Positions 44,762 through 54,280 of a stretch of 64,000 bases of DNA are shown here, one piece after another; position 1 is the first letter of the stretch, and each line of letters starts with the position of its first letter. Made by a program: the position numbers and the translations under genes. The notes under the pieces are model-generated. The model was not told where the DNA came from, searched no databases, and saw only the letters and a list, made by a program, of their open reading frames with translations. Source of the stretch: Bradyrhizobium sp. CCH5-F6 (GTDB lineage: Bacteria > Pseudomonadota > Alphaproteobacteria > Rhizobiales > Xanthobacteraceae); NCBI RefSeq assembly GCF_001556045.1, contig NZ_LSIC01000178.1:1-64000 (forward strand), read 5' to 3'.

Positions 44762-45940
44762 GTGCGCATCCTGATTCTCAACGCCGACTATCCGCGCTTC
44801 CTTTCCTGGCTCTACCGGCGCACGCCCGGCCTCGAGAACGAGCCTTACGCGGCGCAGATGGCAGCGCGGAACGCCAGCCTGTTCGGCGTTGCCGACTTCT
44901 ACTCGCGCAATTTCACCGCCCTTGGGCACGTCGCCGCCGACATCCACGTCAACAATCCCTGGATGCGGGCGGCCTGGGCGCGCGAGCACGGCCTTGCCGT
45001 CACCGAGCCACCGCCGCCCGGCACGCCCGCCGCGCGCGATGCCGTTCCCGGCTGGCTGCAACGCGCGGTCGCCCCCTTCAAGCCGGTGCTGCGGCCGCTC
45101 GCGCGCAAGGTCGGCCTCAGCCCGCGCCTTGATGCCGAAGCGGAAAAGATCCTGCTGGCGCAGATCGAGGACTTCAAGCCAGATCTTGTCCTCAACCAGG
45201 ATCTGTTTCACGTCGACACGCGCCTGGCGCGCCGGATCAAAGGGATCGGCCGCCCGGTCCTGATCGGCCAGATCGGCATCTCGCCGTCGCGCGGCGAGGA
45301 CTGGTCTGTCTATGACCTCATGATCTCGCAGATGGCTGCGGTGGTGGACTTCTTCCGGACCCACGGAGCACGCGCCGAAGTCGTCCATCTCGCCTTCGAG
45401 CCAGGCATTCTCGACGCTCTGCCTCCGTCGCCCGCACAAGAATTCGATGTCACTTTCGTCGGGGCTGTGTCGGCGGATCACCAGCTTCGCGTGGCGCAGC
45501 TCGAAGCGGTGGCGCGGCGCTACGATCTCAAATTGTTCGGCAGCGGCCTGCACTCCCTTCCCGCCACTTCGCCGCTGCACCGCTGTTATCAGGGCGAGGT
45601 GTGGGGAGTGGAGATGTATCAGGCTCTTCGCGCCTCGCGCATCACCCTCAATTCGCACATCGACATGGCCGGCCGCGAAGCCGGCAATGCGCGTTTGTTC
45701 GAAGCAACCGGCGTCGGCGCATTCCTGCTCACCGACTTCAAGGACAATCTCGACACGCTGTTCGCCCCCGCGCGCGAAGTCGTCGCCTGGCGCAACGTCG
45801 AGGACTGCATCGCAATGATCGATCGGTATCTCGCCGACGCGCCGGCGCGCCAGTCCATTGCCGAGGCGGGACAGGCCAGGACGTTGGCCACCCACACCTT
45901 CCGCCGGCGTGTCGAGGAGATCCTCGCCCACGTCGGCTGA
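44762..45940 (+). CDS. GT-B glycosyltransferase, CgeB-like
   Basis: This 392-residue protein has a C-terminal GT-B donor domain of the type found in CgeB-like enzymes: FDVTFVGAVSADHQLR near 228, FGSGLHSL near 258, SRITLNSHIDMAGREAGNAR near 288, then FEATGVGAFLLTDFKDN. The N-terminal acceptor half begins MRILILNADYPRFLSWLYRR. It would add a sugar from a nucleotide donor in the cytoplasm. The GTG start at 44762 lies 4 bases after the previous stop. Substrates are unknown. Confidence 0.8.
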   Translation: MRILILNADYPRFLSWLYRRTPGLENEPYAAQMAARNASLFGVADFYSRNFTALGHVAADIHVNNPWMRAAWAREHGLAVTEPPPPGTPAARDAVPGWLQRAVAPFKPVLRPLARKVGLSPRLDAEAEKILLAQIEDFKPDLVLNQDLFHVDTRLARRIKGIGRPVLIGQIGISPSRGEDWSVYDLMISQMAAVVDFFRTHGARAEVVHLAFEPGILDALPPSPAQEFDVTFVGAVSADHQLRVAQLEAVARRYDLKLFGSGLHSLPATSPLHRCYQGEVWGVEMYQALRASRITLNSHIDMAGREAGNARLFEATGVGAFLLTDFKDNLDTLFAPAREVVAWRNVEDCIAMIDRYLADAPARQSIAEAGQARTLATHTFRRRVEEILAHVG

Positions 45941-46067
45941 ATTCCGGTCGGCGGGGCGCAGCAATCGTCACATTCCCCGCGCCCTTGACGGTCCCTGCCA
46001 AAATGGCCAAAGTGCACAGCAAGATAGCTATCCCACTCTAATTGCAGCGATTTTTCCGAGGCCCCCG

Positions 46068-46514
46068 ATGCAACACGTCGAGCATGTTCGATTCGGCGAC
46101 CAGCTCTACGCGATCATCGTGCGGGCCTCGTTTCGCGAGCCCGGCATCCATTTCTTTTCGACTCCGGAGCTGTCGCAACAGCTCGCCTTCATGAGCCATC
46201 CGCAAGGCAAGACCATCGAGCCTCATCGCCACAACAAGGTGACGCGGGAGGTGCACTACACCCAGGAGGTTCTCCTGATCCAGAAGGGCAAGCTCCAGGT
46301 CGACTTCTACACGGTCGAAGAAGAGTATCTCGAAAGCCGCGTGCTTGGTGCCGGCGACATCATCCTCTTGTGCAGCGGTGCTCACGGCTTCCACGTGCTC
46401 GAACCGCTCGAGATGTTCGAGGTGAAGCAAGGTCCCTATTCCGGCGAGAACGACAAGACCCGATTCCCCGAAGCATCGCCTTCAGAAATCCGGATCAAGG
46501 GTCCGGGCCTGTGA
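46068..46514 (+). CDS. Small cupin-domain protein
   Basis: This 148-residue single-domain cupin has candidate metal ligands H53 and H55 (EPHRHNK), E67 and the second-motif histidine H106, with the expected E-x6-G spacing to G74; the stretch between H55 and E67 is longer than in the classical motif. Such small cupins in glycan loci can isomerise or epimerise nucleotide sugars, or have no known function. ATG 46068 was chosen; the frame opens earlier. Its stop overlaps the GTG of the aminotransferase by 4 bases, so the two are coupled and may act on the same sugar. Confidence 0.7.
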   Translation: MQHVEHVRFGDQLYAIIVRASFREPGIHFFSTPELSQQLAFMSHPQGKTIEPHRHNKVTREVHYTQEVLLIQKGKLQVDFYTVEEEYLESRVLGAGDIILLCSGAHGFHVLEPLEMFEVKQGPYSGENDKTRFPEASPSEIRIKGPGL

Positions 46515-47632
46515 CCGCACCTTTCATTCCCGTCAATACGCCGCTGCTCGACGCCAACGAGGCCGATTACCTCGCCGAATGCATCCGGACCGGGTGGATC
46601 TCGTCGGAGGGACCGTTCATCAAGCGCTTCGAGCAGTCGATGGCCGCGGTCGCCGGTCGGCGGCACGGCATTGCCGTCACCAACGGCTCGGTCGCGCTCG
46701 ACATCGCGGTCCATGCGCTCGGGCTCGAGAAGGGCTCCGAGGTCGTCATACCGACCTTCACGATCATCAGCTGCGCCGCCGCCCTGGTGCGGGCGGGCCT
46801 CGTGCCGGTTGGAGTCGATTGCGATCCCGCGACCTGGAACATGACGGCGGAGGGCGTGGAAGCCGCGATCACGCCGCGCACGCGCGCGATCATGCTGGTC
46901 CACATCTACGGCCTGCCGGTCGATCTCGATCCGATCCTGGCACTCGCCCGCAAGCACGACCTGAAGGTGATCGAGGACGCCGCCGAGATGCACGGCCAGA
47001 CCTATCGCGGCGCGCCTTGCGGCAGCTTCGGCGACGTCTCGACCTTCAGCTTCTACCCCAACAAGCACGTCACGACCGGTGAAGGCGGCATGATCCTCAC
47101 CGACGACGATGCGCTCGCCGATCGGCTGCAATCCTACCGCAATCTCTGCTTCCAGCCGCAACAACGCTTCGTCCACGAGGAGCTCGGCTGGAACGCGCGC
47201 ATGACCAACCTGCAGGCCGCTCTTGGCGTCGCCCAGGTCGAGCGCCTGCCGCGCACGGTCGAGATCAAGCGCCGGATCGGCCGGCTCTACGACGAACATC
47301 TCGCAGGGCTCAACCAGATCCGCCGCCCGGTCGCCCGCACGGGTTATGCCGACAACATCTATTGGGTCTACGGCGTCGTGCTGAACGAAGACGTGCCGTT
47401 CGACGCCAGGGAGGCGATGCGGCGCCTCGGCGAAAAGGGCATCGGGACGCGGCCGTTCTTCTGGTGCATGCACGAGCAGCCGGTGCTGCGCCGGATGGGC
47501 CTGATGATCGACGAAAGCCACCCCAACGCGGAATACATCGCCCGGCGCGGTTTCTACCTGCCGAGCGGGCTTGCCCTGACTGACGACGAGATCGCGCGCT
47601 CGGCTGTGGCGCTCAAGGAGATCCTGGCGTGA
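46511..47632 (+). CDS. DegT/DnrJ-type sugar aminotransferase, perosamine-synthase-like
   Basis: This 373-residue PLP aminotransferase adds an amino group to a keto sugar nucleotide. It resembles GDP-perosamine synthase: IPVNTPLLDANEADYLAECI near the start, GWISSEGPFIKRFE, TNGSVALDIAVHAL near 57, IEDAAEMHG near 155, and the PLP lysine in FSFYPNKHVTTGEGGM near 183. A matching GDP-mannose 4,6-dehydratase is not in the window, so the substrate is open; the CDP-4-keto sugar is another possibility. The start is GTG 46511. Confidence 0.8.
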   Translation: MTAPFIPVNTPLLDANEADYLAECIRTGWISSEGPFIKRFEQSMAAVAGRRHGIAVTNGSVALDIAVHALGLEKGSEVVIPTFTIISCAAALVRAGLVPVGVDCDPATWNMTAEGVEAAITPRTRAIMLVHIYGLPVDLDPILALARKHDLKVIEDAAEMHGQTYRGAPCGSFGDVSTFSFYPNKHVTTGEGGMILTDDDALADRLQSYRNLCFQPQQRFVHEELGWNARMTNLQAALGVAQVERLPRTVEIKRRIGRLYDEHLAGLNQIRRPVARTGYADNIYWVYGVVLNEDVPFDAREAMRRLGEKGIGTRPFFWCMHEQPVLRRMGLMIDESHPNAEYIARRGFYLPSGLALTDDEIARSAVALKEILA

Positions 47633-48396
47633 CGGTATTCGCCGACTACGCGCCCTGGTACGATCTTCTCTATCGGGACAAGGATTACGCGGAGGAGACG
47701 GCGTTCGTCGAAGCGCGGCTGCGCGACCACGGCGTCTCCCCGGGCAAGCTGCTCGATCTCGGCTGCGGCACCGGCCTGCATGCGCTCGCCTTCGCTCGCC
47801 GGGGGTGGGACGTTGCCGGCATCGATCTCAGCCACGAGATGATCGCGCGCGCCCAAGCACGCGCCGAGCAGACCGGGCTGTCGATTCCGTTCCGGCAAGG
47901 CGATGCCCGGGAAGCAGGTCCCGAGCGCGACTTCGACGCGGTGGTGTCGCTTTTCCACGTCGCGAGCTATCAGACCAGCCGCGATGCGCTGACGGCCATG
48001 TTCCGCACGGCCCATGCAGCACTGAAACCGGGCGGCGTGTTCTTCTTCGACTATTGGTACGGCGGCGCCGTGCTGGCGCAGGGCGTCGAGACGCGCGTCA
48101 AGGTGATCGAGCAAAAACCGCTGCGCCTCACCCGCATTGCGCAATCCGATCATGACGAACGGGCCGCGACCGTCACCGTGAACTACACGCTGTTCTGCGA
48201 GGACATGGATAGCGCCACGATCCGGCGCGTCGACGAAGCGCACCACATGCGCTACTGGTTTCCGTTCGAGATCGACGCCGCGCTCGTCGCGAGCGGCTTC
48301 CAGCCCGCAGCCCACGCCGCATGGCTGACGCAGGACGCGCCGAACTCGAAGAACTGGGCAGCCCATGCGGTCGCCAGAAAGAGCGTCACGCCGTGA
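47629..48396 (+). CDS. SAM-dependent methyltransferase
   Basis: This 255-residue class I methyltransferase has LLDLGCGTGLHALAFAR near residue 40, AGIDLSHEMIARA near 65, QGDAREAG and AVVSLFHVASYQ near 104. It begins FADYAPWYDLLYRDKDY, a start often seen in sugar N- or O-methyltransferases next to aminotransferases. The GTG start overlaps the aminotransferase stop by 4 bases and its own stop overlaps the next gene by 4, so it may methylate the amino sugar made by its neighbour. Confidence 0.85.
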   Translation: MTVFADYAPWYDLLYRDKDYAEETAFVEARLRDHGVSPGKLLDLGCGTGLHALAFARRGWDVAGIDLSHEMIARAQARAEQTGLSIPFRQGDAREAGPERDFDAVVSLFHVASYQTSRDALTAMFRTAHAALKPGGVFFFDYWYGGAVLAQGVETRVKVIEQKPLRLTRIAQSDHDERAATVTVNYTLFCEDMDSATIRRVDEAHHMRYWFPFEIDAALVASGFQPAAHAAWLTQDAPNSKNWAAHAVARKSVTP

Positions 48397-49601
48397 GACC
48401 TCTGCGGCTCGCCGTGATGCTGGAACAAGCGCTCGAGGTCGGCGGCGGCTTCCAGCAGCCCCTCAACGACCTGCTCTGGCTGCGCGACTGGGCGGCCGGT
48501 TCGGGCAACGAGATCGTGGTGTACTCGCCCTACCCGAAGACGCTGGACATCCTGAAGGAGTTCGGTGTCACAGCCCGCCTCCTCAAGTTCGGCCCGCTCG
48601 ACCATATCTTCCTGTTCCTCAAATATTGCCGGCCGTTCGATCTCGTCCAGATCGCGCTGAAGCTGAAATCGACCTTCGAGCGCGCACTGATCCGCGACGG
48701 CATCGACGTCGTGCACTTCACCTCGACCTCGAAGCGGCACCTCCTGCTCTATGAGCTGCCCTTCATCATCACGATCTTCGACGGCTGCCATCGCGACGCG
48801 CCGGAGTTTCCGGAGGTCAGGACGTTCGGAGAATTCGAGCGCCGCGAGATCCTGTTCGGCCTCGCGAGCACCAAGGCCGCTGTCGTGATCGTCAATGCGC
48901 CGGAGCTGGTCGACGACCTCTGCCGCCGTTATGCCATGGAGCGCGAGCGTGCGGTATGCATCCCGTTCTCGCCCTCCACCTATGTCAGCCAATCCACGCC
49001 CGACGCCTCTGACGATGCGGCGGTGCTGGCGAGATATCGGCTCGAGCCCGGATATCTGTTCTATCCGGCACAATTCTGGCCGCACAAGAATCACATGACG
49101 CTGCTCGCTGCGCTCGCAGGCTTGCGCGAGCGGGGGATCACGGAGCGGCTGGTGCTGTGCGGATCGGATCGCGGCGGCCGCGACAAGATCGATGCAGCGA
49201 TCCGCAGCTACGGGTTGTCGAGTCAGATCTCCATTATCGGCTTCGTCGAGTCCGCCGAGCTCGGCGCGCTCTACCGCGGCGCCGCGGCGCTGGTGATGCC
49301 GAGCTATTTCGGCCCGACCAATCTTCCACCTCTGGAAGCCTGGGCGGTCGGCACGCCGGTGATCTATCCCGAGGCGTTCAAGACCCAGGCCGGCGATGCC
49401 GCGCTCCTGTTCGACTATGACGATCCGCGCTCCCTTGCGGATGCGATCGTCACGCTCCGCACCGACGGAACGCGCGAGCGGCTGCGCGCGGCCGGTCATG
49501 TCAGGCTCGCGCAATTTGCTGCGGAAACCGAAGTCGGCCACCAGCAGTTCGCCCGTCACCTCGAACGGTTGAAGCACCGTCTGGCATTGACGGCGCGTTG
49601 A
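48393..49601 (+). CDS. Family 4 glycosyltransferase (GT-B)
   Basis: This 402-residue protein is a GT4-type retaining glycosyltransferase. The C-terminal donor domain has LFYPAQFWPHKNHMTLLAAL near 226, VLCGSDRGGRD, FVESAELGALYRGAAALVMP near 290 and the donor-site SYFGPTNLPPLEAWAVGTPV near 310. The N-terminal part begins LRLAVMLEQALEVGGGFQQP. It starts at GTG 48393, overlapping the methyltransferase stop, and ends 10 bases from the convergent flippase gene. It probably adds one residue of the repeat unit. Confidence 0.88.
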   Translation: MRPLRLAVMLEQALEVGGGFQQPLNDLLWLRDWAAGSGNEIVVYSPYPKTLDILKEFGVTARLLKFGPLDHIFLFLKYCRPFDLVQIALKLKSTFERALIRDGIDVVHFTSTSKRHLLLYELPFIITIFDGCHRDAPEFPEVRTFGEFERREILFGLASTKAAVVIVNAPELVDDLCRRYAMERERAVCIPFSPSTYVSQSTPDASDDAAVLARYRLEPGYLFYPAQFWPHKNHMTLLAALAGLRERGITERLVLCGSDRGGRDKIDAAIRSYGLSSQISIIGFVESAELGALYRGAAALVMPSYFGPTNLPPLEAWAVGTPVIYPEAFKTQAGDAALLFDYDDPRSLADAIVTLRTDGTRERLRAAGHVRLAQFAAETEVGHQQFARHLERLKHRLALTAR

Positions 49602-49611
49602 ACAGCAGCAG

Positions 49612-51189
49612 CTAGGCCGGAATCAGCGCCCGCAAGCGCTCGCGCAGAGTTGCGTTCAACAGCGGGCTCGCAAGCCCGCCGACCGCGAGCAGCCAGATCG
49701 CGCATTCCAAGATGAAGTGCACGAGGCCGCTTCCCGGCACGAACAGGATGATCGCCTGCCCGATCAGCCATCCCGACGCCACGATGCCGACGGCCATGAC
49801 CATTAGGAACGCGATGTGCCTGAACGGATGATGCAGGGTCTGGCGCATGACCATCAGCCCGAGCAGCCCGAACTGGACGAGGGTATCGCTTGCCACCACG
49901 GCAAGCGCGGCCCCCAGCGGCCCCAACCGCGGAATCAGGACGAAGGACAGCGCCAGGAAGACCACGAGCTGAAGGCCTTTGGTCCGGATCAGGAGGTCGC
50001 CGCGATTGCTGTGATTGGCAAAGGCCAGCGCCAACAGCGACGGCGCGACGGCCGCCGAGCCCAGCAGCAGCGTCACGGTGAGTGGCGCGTCATAGGGGAT
50101 GCTGCCATGAGTCCATAACGCGAAGAAGTCGGGCCAGAACGGCAGCAGGCCCGCGACGATCAGGCAGGCAAGTCCGGTCACGAACACCGAACCATGGGCA
50201 TAGAGCCGGCGCAGCCGATCCTTGTCGCCGACCGCGTGGTCATGGCCGAGTTCGGCGGCGAGCGGCAGCGCTACCTGAAGGCACAGGCCGCGCACCAGGC
50301 TCGCGATCACGCGGGTCAGGCCCCACTGCGCGACCGCGACGCGGTTCGTGACCAGGGCCGAGACGAGCAGCACCGGGACGTTGACGAGCGCAAGCTCGGT
50401 GATGTTGGCGACCGCGAAAGGCATCGCACGGCCCAGCTGCCCGACGCTCCAGCGCAGGGATGGCGGCACCAGCGGCGGCTTGCCGGCACGGCGCAGGAAC
50501 GGAAACAGTCGCGGCGCATCGAACACGGCGAGCGCGACCGCGAACAGAAGCTGCATCGACACGAAGGCAATCGCAACCGCAAGCAGGCTGCCGTACGAGG
50601 CGAGCGCCGCAAGCTGGGCGATCTGTCCAAGCAGCAGCGCGGCGTTCTGCAGCCAGACCGTCCGGCCATAGCGGCCGCGCACCCGATAGAGGCCGGAGAC
50701 GAGGTTGGCGGGCAAGGTCAGAAGCATGCCCAGGACCATCACCAGCATCGCGGCATCGAATGTCGATGTCGCGTGAAAGCCGAGTACTACCGACGGCGGT
50801 GCCAGAACCACGGCCACGCTCAACAGGACACCGAGGACCGCGATGATGGCGAAATAGATTCGCAGCAGGGCCGAATAGAAGTTCGCCGTGCGGCCGTCGC
50901 AATCGGCGCAGGACTTGAAGGCGAGAAAGCGGTTGATCGCGCGAAGCTGCAATCCGGCGTCCGCGACGACGACGAGACTGCCCGCCGCATAGATCGCCAG
51001 CCAGGCCGCGAGCGTGTCGCCGGTCCAGACGTGCAGGAAGGCAGGGATGAGCAGAAGCTGCTGCGACAATCCCAGCGCCATCTGGACCAGGTTCGCTGAC
51101 CATCCCTGCAAGAGACGGCCGGCGCGGCCGACGCCGGATCTGCTCGCGCCGTCGGCCGTTCCCGGCACGTCAATCTGCTTGTCGGTCAA
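49612..51189 (-). CDS. Second Wzx-type oligosaccharide flippase
   Basis: This 525-residue protein has about twelve to fourteen hydrophobic segments and the MOP-superfamily flippase pattern (QQLLLIPAFLHVWTGDTLAAW near 43, ADAGLQLRAINRFLAF near 75). It would move lipid-linked glycan units across the inner membrane. The start is TTG 51189. It closes the glycan region; the next gene is a protease. It differs from the flippase at 26249, so two different glycans or repeat-unit types may be exported. Confidence 0.8.
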   Translation of the reverse strand: MTDKQIDVPGTADGASRSGVGRAGRLLQGWSANLVQMALGLSQQLLLIPAFLHVWTGDTLAAWLAIYAAGSLVVVADAGLQLRAINRFLAFKSCADCDGRTANFYSALLRIYFAIIAVLGVLLSVAVVLAPPSVVLGFHATSTFDAAMLVMVLGMLLTLPANLVSGLYRVRGRYGRTVWLQNAALLLGQIAQLAALASYGSLLAVAIAFVSMQLLFAVALAVFDAPRLFPFLRRAGKPPLVPPSLRWSVGQLGRAMPFAVANITELALVNVPVLLVSALVTNRVAVAQWGLTRVIASLVRGLCLQVALPLAAELGHDHAVGDKDRLRRLYAHGSVFVTGLACLIVAGLLPFWPDFFALWTHGSIPYDAPLTVTLLLGSAAVAPSLLALAFANHSNRGDLLIRTKGLQLVVFLALSFVLIPRLGPLGAALAVVASDTLVQFGLLGLMVMRQTLHHPFRHIAFLMVMAVGIVASGWLIGQAIILFVPGSGLVHFILECAIWLLAVGGLASPLLNATLRERLRALIPA

Positions 51190-51853
51190 GCCGCGTCCTT
51201 CCCGCCAAGCAATTGCCCTCTCTGGGCGACGACTCCCGGCATTTCACCCACGCGCAAATCGTCATGTCCGAGGCCGATCTCACAAAAAACGCGAAAACAA
51301 CCCCATGCAAAGTAGACTGATGCAGCTTTGTCAATGACTTAGCTCCCGCGCCGAAATCTTGCGGATTTTACGAAGCGATTTGACTCGTCGGGCAAAACAC
51401 GGGCATTATTCGACGATTGAGACGGTGCCGATTTCGTCCCGTCACGCCTCACCACCCAGTTTGCTTCCGGCAGCACAATATCACGCGAAGTGCCGATGTC
51501 CGGGCTCGTTGGCAACAGCAAGCACAGCATGCTCAGCATGCTTGAGGTTCGGTAGCGGCAGTCTTTGCCGGAGTCTTTTGTGCATCTACTTGTGATCAAT
51601 GCGGGCGGATACGGAATTGTCGAAAGCCTGAACTCCAGCGCCTGGCGCGGAGGCATCGTCGAAACCCGATATTCGACAGAGCTTCAGGTAAGCGACACGA
51701 CGAGACCCACACCATCAGCTCAGCAGGAAACCGGGACCGTGCGAGCTGTGTAGAAAATCGGCCAGAACGTCGAGGACGGCTGTGTCGTGGCTTTCCGGCA
51801 ATTGAGTCCACTGCTCTGGCGTGGTCTGCGGATCGGCTGGCGCGGGCATTGGG
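51190..51853. other. Gap without a convincing gene
   Basis: This stretch of about 660 bases lies between the flippase start and the protease stop. It is less GC-rich than its surroundings. Open frames in it (for example 51339-51656 minus) have no ribosome site or coding-like composition. It contains two copies of AGCATGCT nine bases apart (51526-51542). A 44-codon frame directly behind the protease is listed separately. No RNA gene was seen. Confidence 0.5.
51715..51849 (-). CDS. Possible 44-residue ORF directly behind the protease
   Basis: An open frame of 44 codons begins at ATG 51849, 4 bases beyond the protease stop, and ends at 51715. The peptide (PQTTPEQWTQLPESHDTAVL in its middle, ending GPGFLLS) has a plausible soluble composition, but no good ribosome site is visible and it may be chance. 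Serralysin genes often have a small inhibitor gene next to them, but known inhibitors are longer than this and exported. Low confidence. Confidence 0.2.
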   Translation of the reverse strand: MPAPADPQTTPEQWTQLPESHDTAVLDVLADFLHSSHGPGFLLS

Positions 51854-54280
51854 TCAGGCGGCTCCGACGAGACGGCCAAAGAGGCTATCGCCCGAGCTCG
51901 CTGTCGCGAGCGGCGCAGCGCCGACGGTGCCGTCGCCATTGAGATCCTGCTGCAGCGTTGGCTCCAGCGCTTTCAGAGATGGATCGGACCCGAGCACCTC
52001 CGGGGCTGCCGCAAGGGTGGTCAGGAAGTTGCCGTTGGCATCGGTGCTCCAGACCGAGTAGTGGGCGTTCGCCGAGTTCTTCCAGACCACATCGTAGCCG
52101 CCACCTGACACTTTCTCGGCGCCAATCACCGACCAGGTGCCCCAGTTCGCTGCAATCACCGCAGAGCCCGCATACTTCAGGGTCGGCCCGGTGCCTGCCG
52201 CGATGCTCTCGAGATGATAGTTGCCTCCGGATAGAACCAGGCGCGTCGATCCCAGCGCTTCGATGGTGGTGCTGACGGCAGCAGGGAGGCCGATCGTACC
52301 GTCGCCGTTCAGATCTTGTTGCAGCGTCGGCTCGAGCGCCTTCAGGGCTGGATCGGTTCCTACCATTTGGGTCGCCGAGCCGAGCGTGGTCAGGAAGTTG
52401 CCGTTGCTGTCCGTGCCCCACACGGAATATTGCCCGCTTGCCGAGTCCTTCCAGACCACGTCGTAGCCGCCGCCCGATACCTGCTCGGCGCCAATCACCG
52501 ACCAGGTACCCCAGTTCGCTGCGATCACCGCAGAGCCCGCATACTTCAGGGTCGGCCCGGTGCCTGTCGCGATACTCTTGAGATGATAGTTGCCGCCGGA
52601 GAGAGCCAGGCGCGTCGATCCCAGCGCCTCGATGGTGGTGCTGACGGCAGCAGGGAGGCCGATCGTACCGTCGCCGTTCAGATCTTGCTGCAGCGTCGGC
52701 TCGAGCGCCTTCAGGGCTGGATCGGTTCCTCCCATCTGGGTCGCCGAGCCGAGCGTGGTCAGGAAGTTGCCGTTGCTGTCCGTGCTCCACACGGAATATT
52801 GCCCGCTTGCCAAGTCCTTCCAGACCACGTCGTAGCCGCCGCCCGATACCTGCTCGGCGCCGATCACCGACCAAGTGCCCCAGTTCGCTGCGATCACCGC
52901 AGAGCTCGCGTACTTCAGGGTCGGCCCGGTGCCTGACGCGATGCTCTCGAGGTGGTAGTTTCCGCCGGAGAGAACCAGGCGCGTCGATCCGAACGCCTCG
53001 ATCACGGCTGTCACCAGGCTGTAGCTTGCGACCGTACCGTCGGCAAATTGGAAGTACTCGACACCAGCGGCGGTGTCGGTGCCGTCGGGCGAGCCGGAAC
53101 GCTGATCGGCGATCGTGAACGTCTGCGTCGTCGCGTTGTAGGAAACAGTGTAATTGGCCTGGCTGCCCGAATACACTGCCGTGTCCGTGCCAGCGCCGCC
53201 CACGATGGTGTCGCTTCCCGCACCGCCGGTGATCGTGTCGTTGCCGCCGCCGCCGTTCAGCGTGTTGGCAATGGCATTACCCAGAATCGTGTCGTTGCCG
53301 GACCCGCCGTTGGCGTTGTCGATATAGGAGCGCGCGTCGCCGTTGTAGAGATAGGCGTTGTAGACGTTGCCCGACGCATAGTGGCCGTTGCCGAGATAGG
53401 CCAGCTGCACCGTGGAGAACACCGACGAGGCACCGGGATTGAGGTTGATGCTCAGGTTCGTGGTGTAGTTCGACAGGTCGTAGGTATCGACGCCACCGCC
53501 GTCCCAGACGGTCTCGTAGATGCGGTTGGCCGAGCCGCCGACGCCGCCGCCCGGCGCGAGCTGCCCGACGCCGTTGATGAACTGCTGCCCCGTGGTCGGA
53601 TTCCAGGTGTAGACGGTGTTGCTGCTCTGGGTCGTGTAGTCCGCGCCGTACATCGTCTGGAGCGCGAGGATATCGTTGGCCATGTAGGTCTGCGAATATC
53701 CGTACGCTTCGTTGGTATAGCCGCTCGTGGTGGAGGCGCCGACATAGCTGCGATAGCTCATGACGGTGTATTCGCTGCTGTCATGCGCGCTCGGCACCGC
53801 GACGTTGGCGGGGCCGCCAGCCTCCTGGCTGTGCTTGAGGCCTAGGGCATGGCCGAGCTCGTGCAGCGCGGTGGTGAAGTAATAGTTGCCGAGCTTGGCC
53901 AGCGAGAAATTGTATTGAGTGCCGAACCAGATGTCGCCGCCAGGCGCATAATTGCCGGGATAGTAGGCGTAGGCGGTCGGATTGGCCGCAGGAGACTGCG
54001 CGATCATGATGTCGGCGCCGTTCGTGCCCGCATACTGGATATCGGCGTTGGTGTAGCCGAGGATCAATCCGATCGCATAGTTGATCGCGGCCTGGATCTG
54101 GCTGGGCACCGAGGCAAAGCCCGAGGTGGTCGGCTCGCTGTAACCGCCGCTATAGGGATTGACGTAGTCGCTGGAAGCATCGGGAAAACTGTAGGTGATC
54201 GCGCCGGACCACTTGTAGCCGGACAGCAGGCCGTCGATCTCGGCGTTGTTGGTGGCACTGACGTAAACAGAGGTGGCCAA
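51854..54280 (-). CDS. Serralysin-like M10 metalloprotease with RTX and three C-terminal repeats
   Basis: This 808-residue protein is a secreted zinc protease of the serralysin (M10B) type. The zinc motif HELGHALGLKH is at 140-150 and the Met-turn is MSYRSY at 174-179. Calcium-binding RTX repeats (GGSGNDTILG, GGAGSDTIVG) span about 325-367. Then come three near-identical repeats of about 122-123 residues (427 to about 788), each ending in a DLNGDGTIG calcium-loop motif. There is no N-terminal signal, as expected for type I secretion. The TTG start at 54280 has a GGAGAG site six bases ahead. No type I secretion genes are in the window. Substrate unknown. Confidence 0.9.
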   Translation of the reverse strand: MATSVYVSATNNAEIDGLLSGYKWSGAITYSFPDASSDYVNPYSGGYSEPTTSGFASVPSQIQAAINYAIGLILGYTNADIQYAGTNGADIMIAQSPAANPTAYAYYPGNYAPGGDIWFGTQYNFSLAKLGNYYFTTALHELGHALGLKHSQEAGGPANVAVPSAHDSSEYTVMSYRSYVGASTTSGYTNEAYGYSQTYMANDILALQTMYGADYTTQSSNTVYTWNPTTGQQFINGVGQLAPGGGVGGSANRIYETVWDGGGVDTYDLSNYTTNLSINLNPGASSVFSTVQLAYLGNGHYASGNVYNAYLYNGDARSYIDNANGGSGNDTILGNAIANTLNGGGGNDTITGGAGSDTIVGGAGTDTAVYSGSQANYTVSYNATTQTFTIADQRSGSPDGTDTAAGVEYFQFADGTVASYSLVTAVIEAFGSTRLVLSGGNYHLESIASGTGPTLKYASSAVIAANWGTWSVIGAEQVSGGGYDVVWKDLASGQYSVWSTDSNGNFLTTLGSATQMGGTDPALKALEPTLQQDLNGDGTIGLPAAVSTTIEALGSTRLALSGGNYHLKSIATGTGPTLKYAGSAVIAANWGTWSVIGAEQVSGGGYDVVWKDSASGQYSVWGTDSNGNFLTTLGSATQMVGTDPALKALEPTLQQDLNGDGTIGLPAAVSTTIEALGSTRLVLSGGNYHLESIAAGTGPTLKYAGSAVIAANWGTWSVIGAEKVSGGGYDVVWKNSANAHYSVWSTDANGNFLTTLAAAPEVLGSDPSLKALEPTLQQDLNGDGTVGAAPLATASSGDSLFGRLVGAA
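51917..53002 (-). repeat. Three tandem intragenic repeats of about 369 bases in the protease gene
   Basis: The C-terminal third of the protease gene is made of three direct repeats of about 366-369 bases. At the protein level the units share long identical stretches such as SAVIAANWGTWSVIGAE and DPALKALEPTLQQDLNGDG. The first two units are the most alike and the C-terminal unit has diverged most. The DNA is also highly similar, so unit number may vary by recombination. Confidence 0.9.

Noticed and set aside
51339..51656. Minus-strand frame of 105 codons in the gap before the protease
   Set aside because: No ribosome site, poor composition and no family signal.
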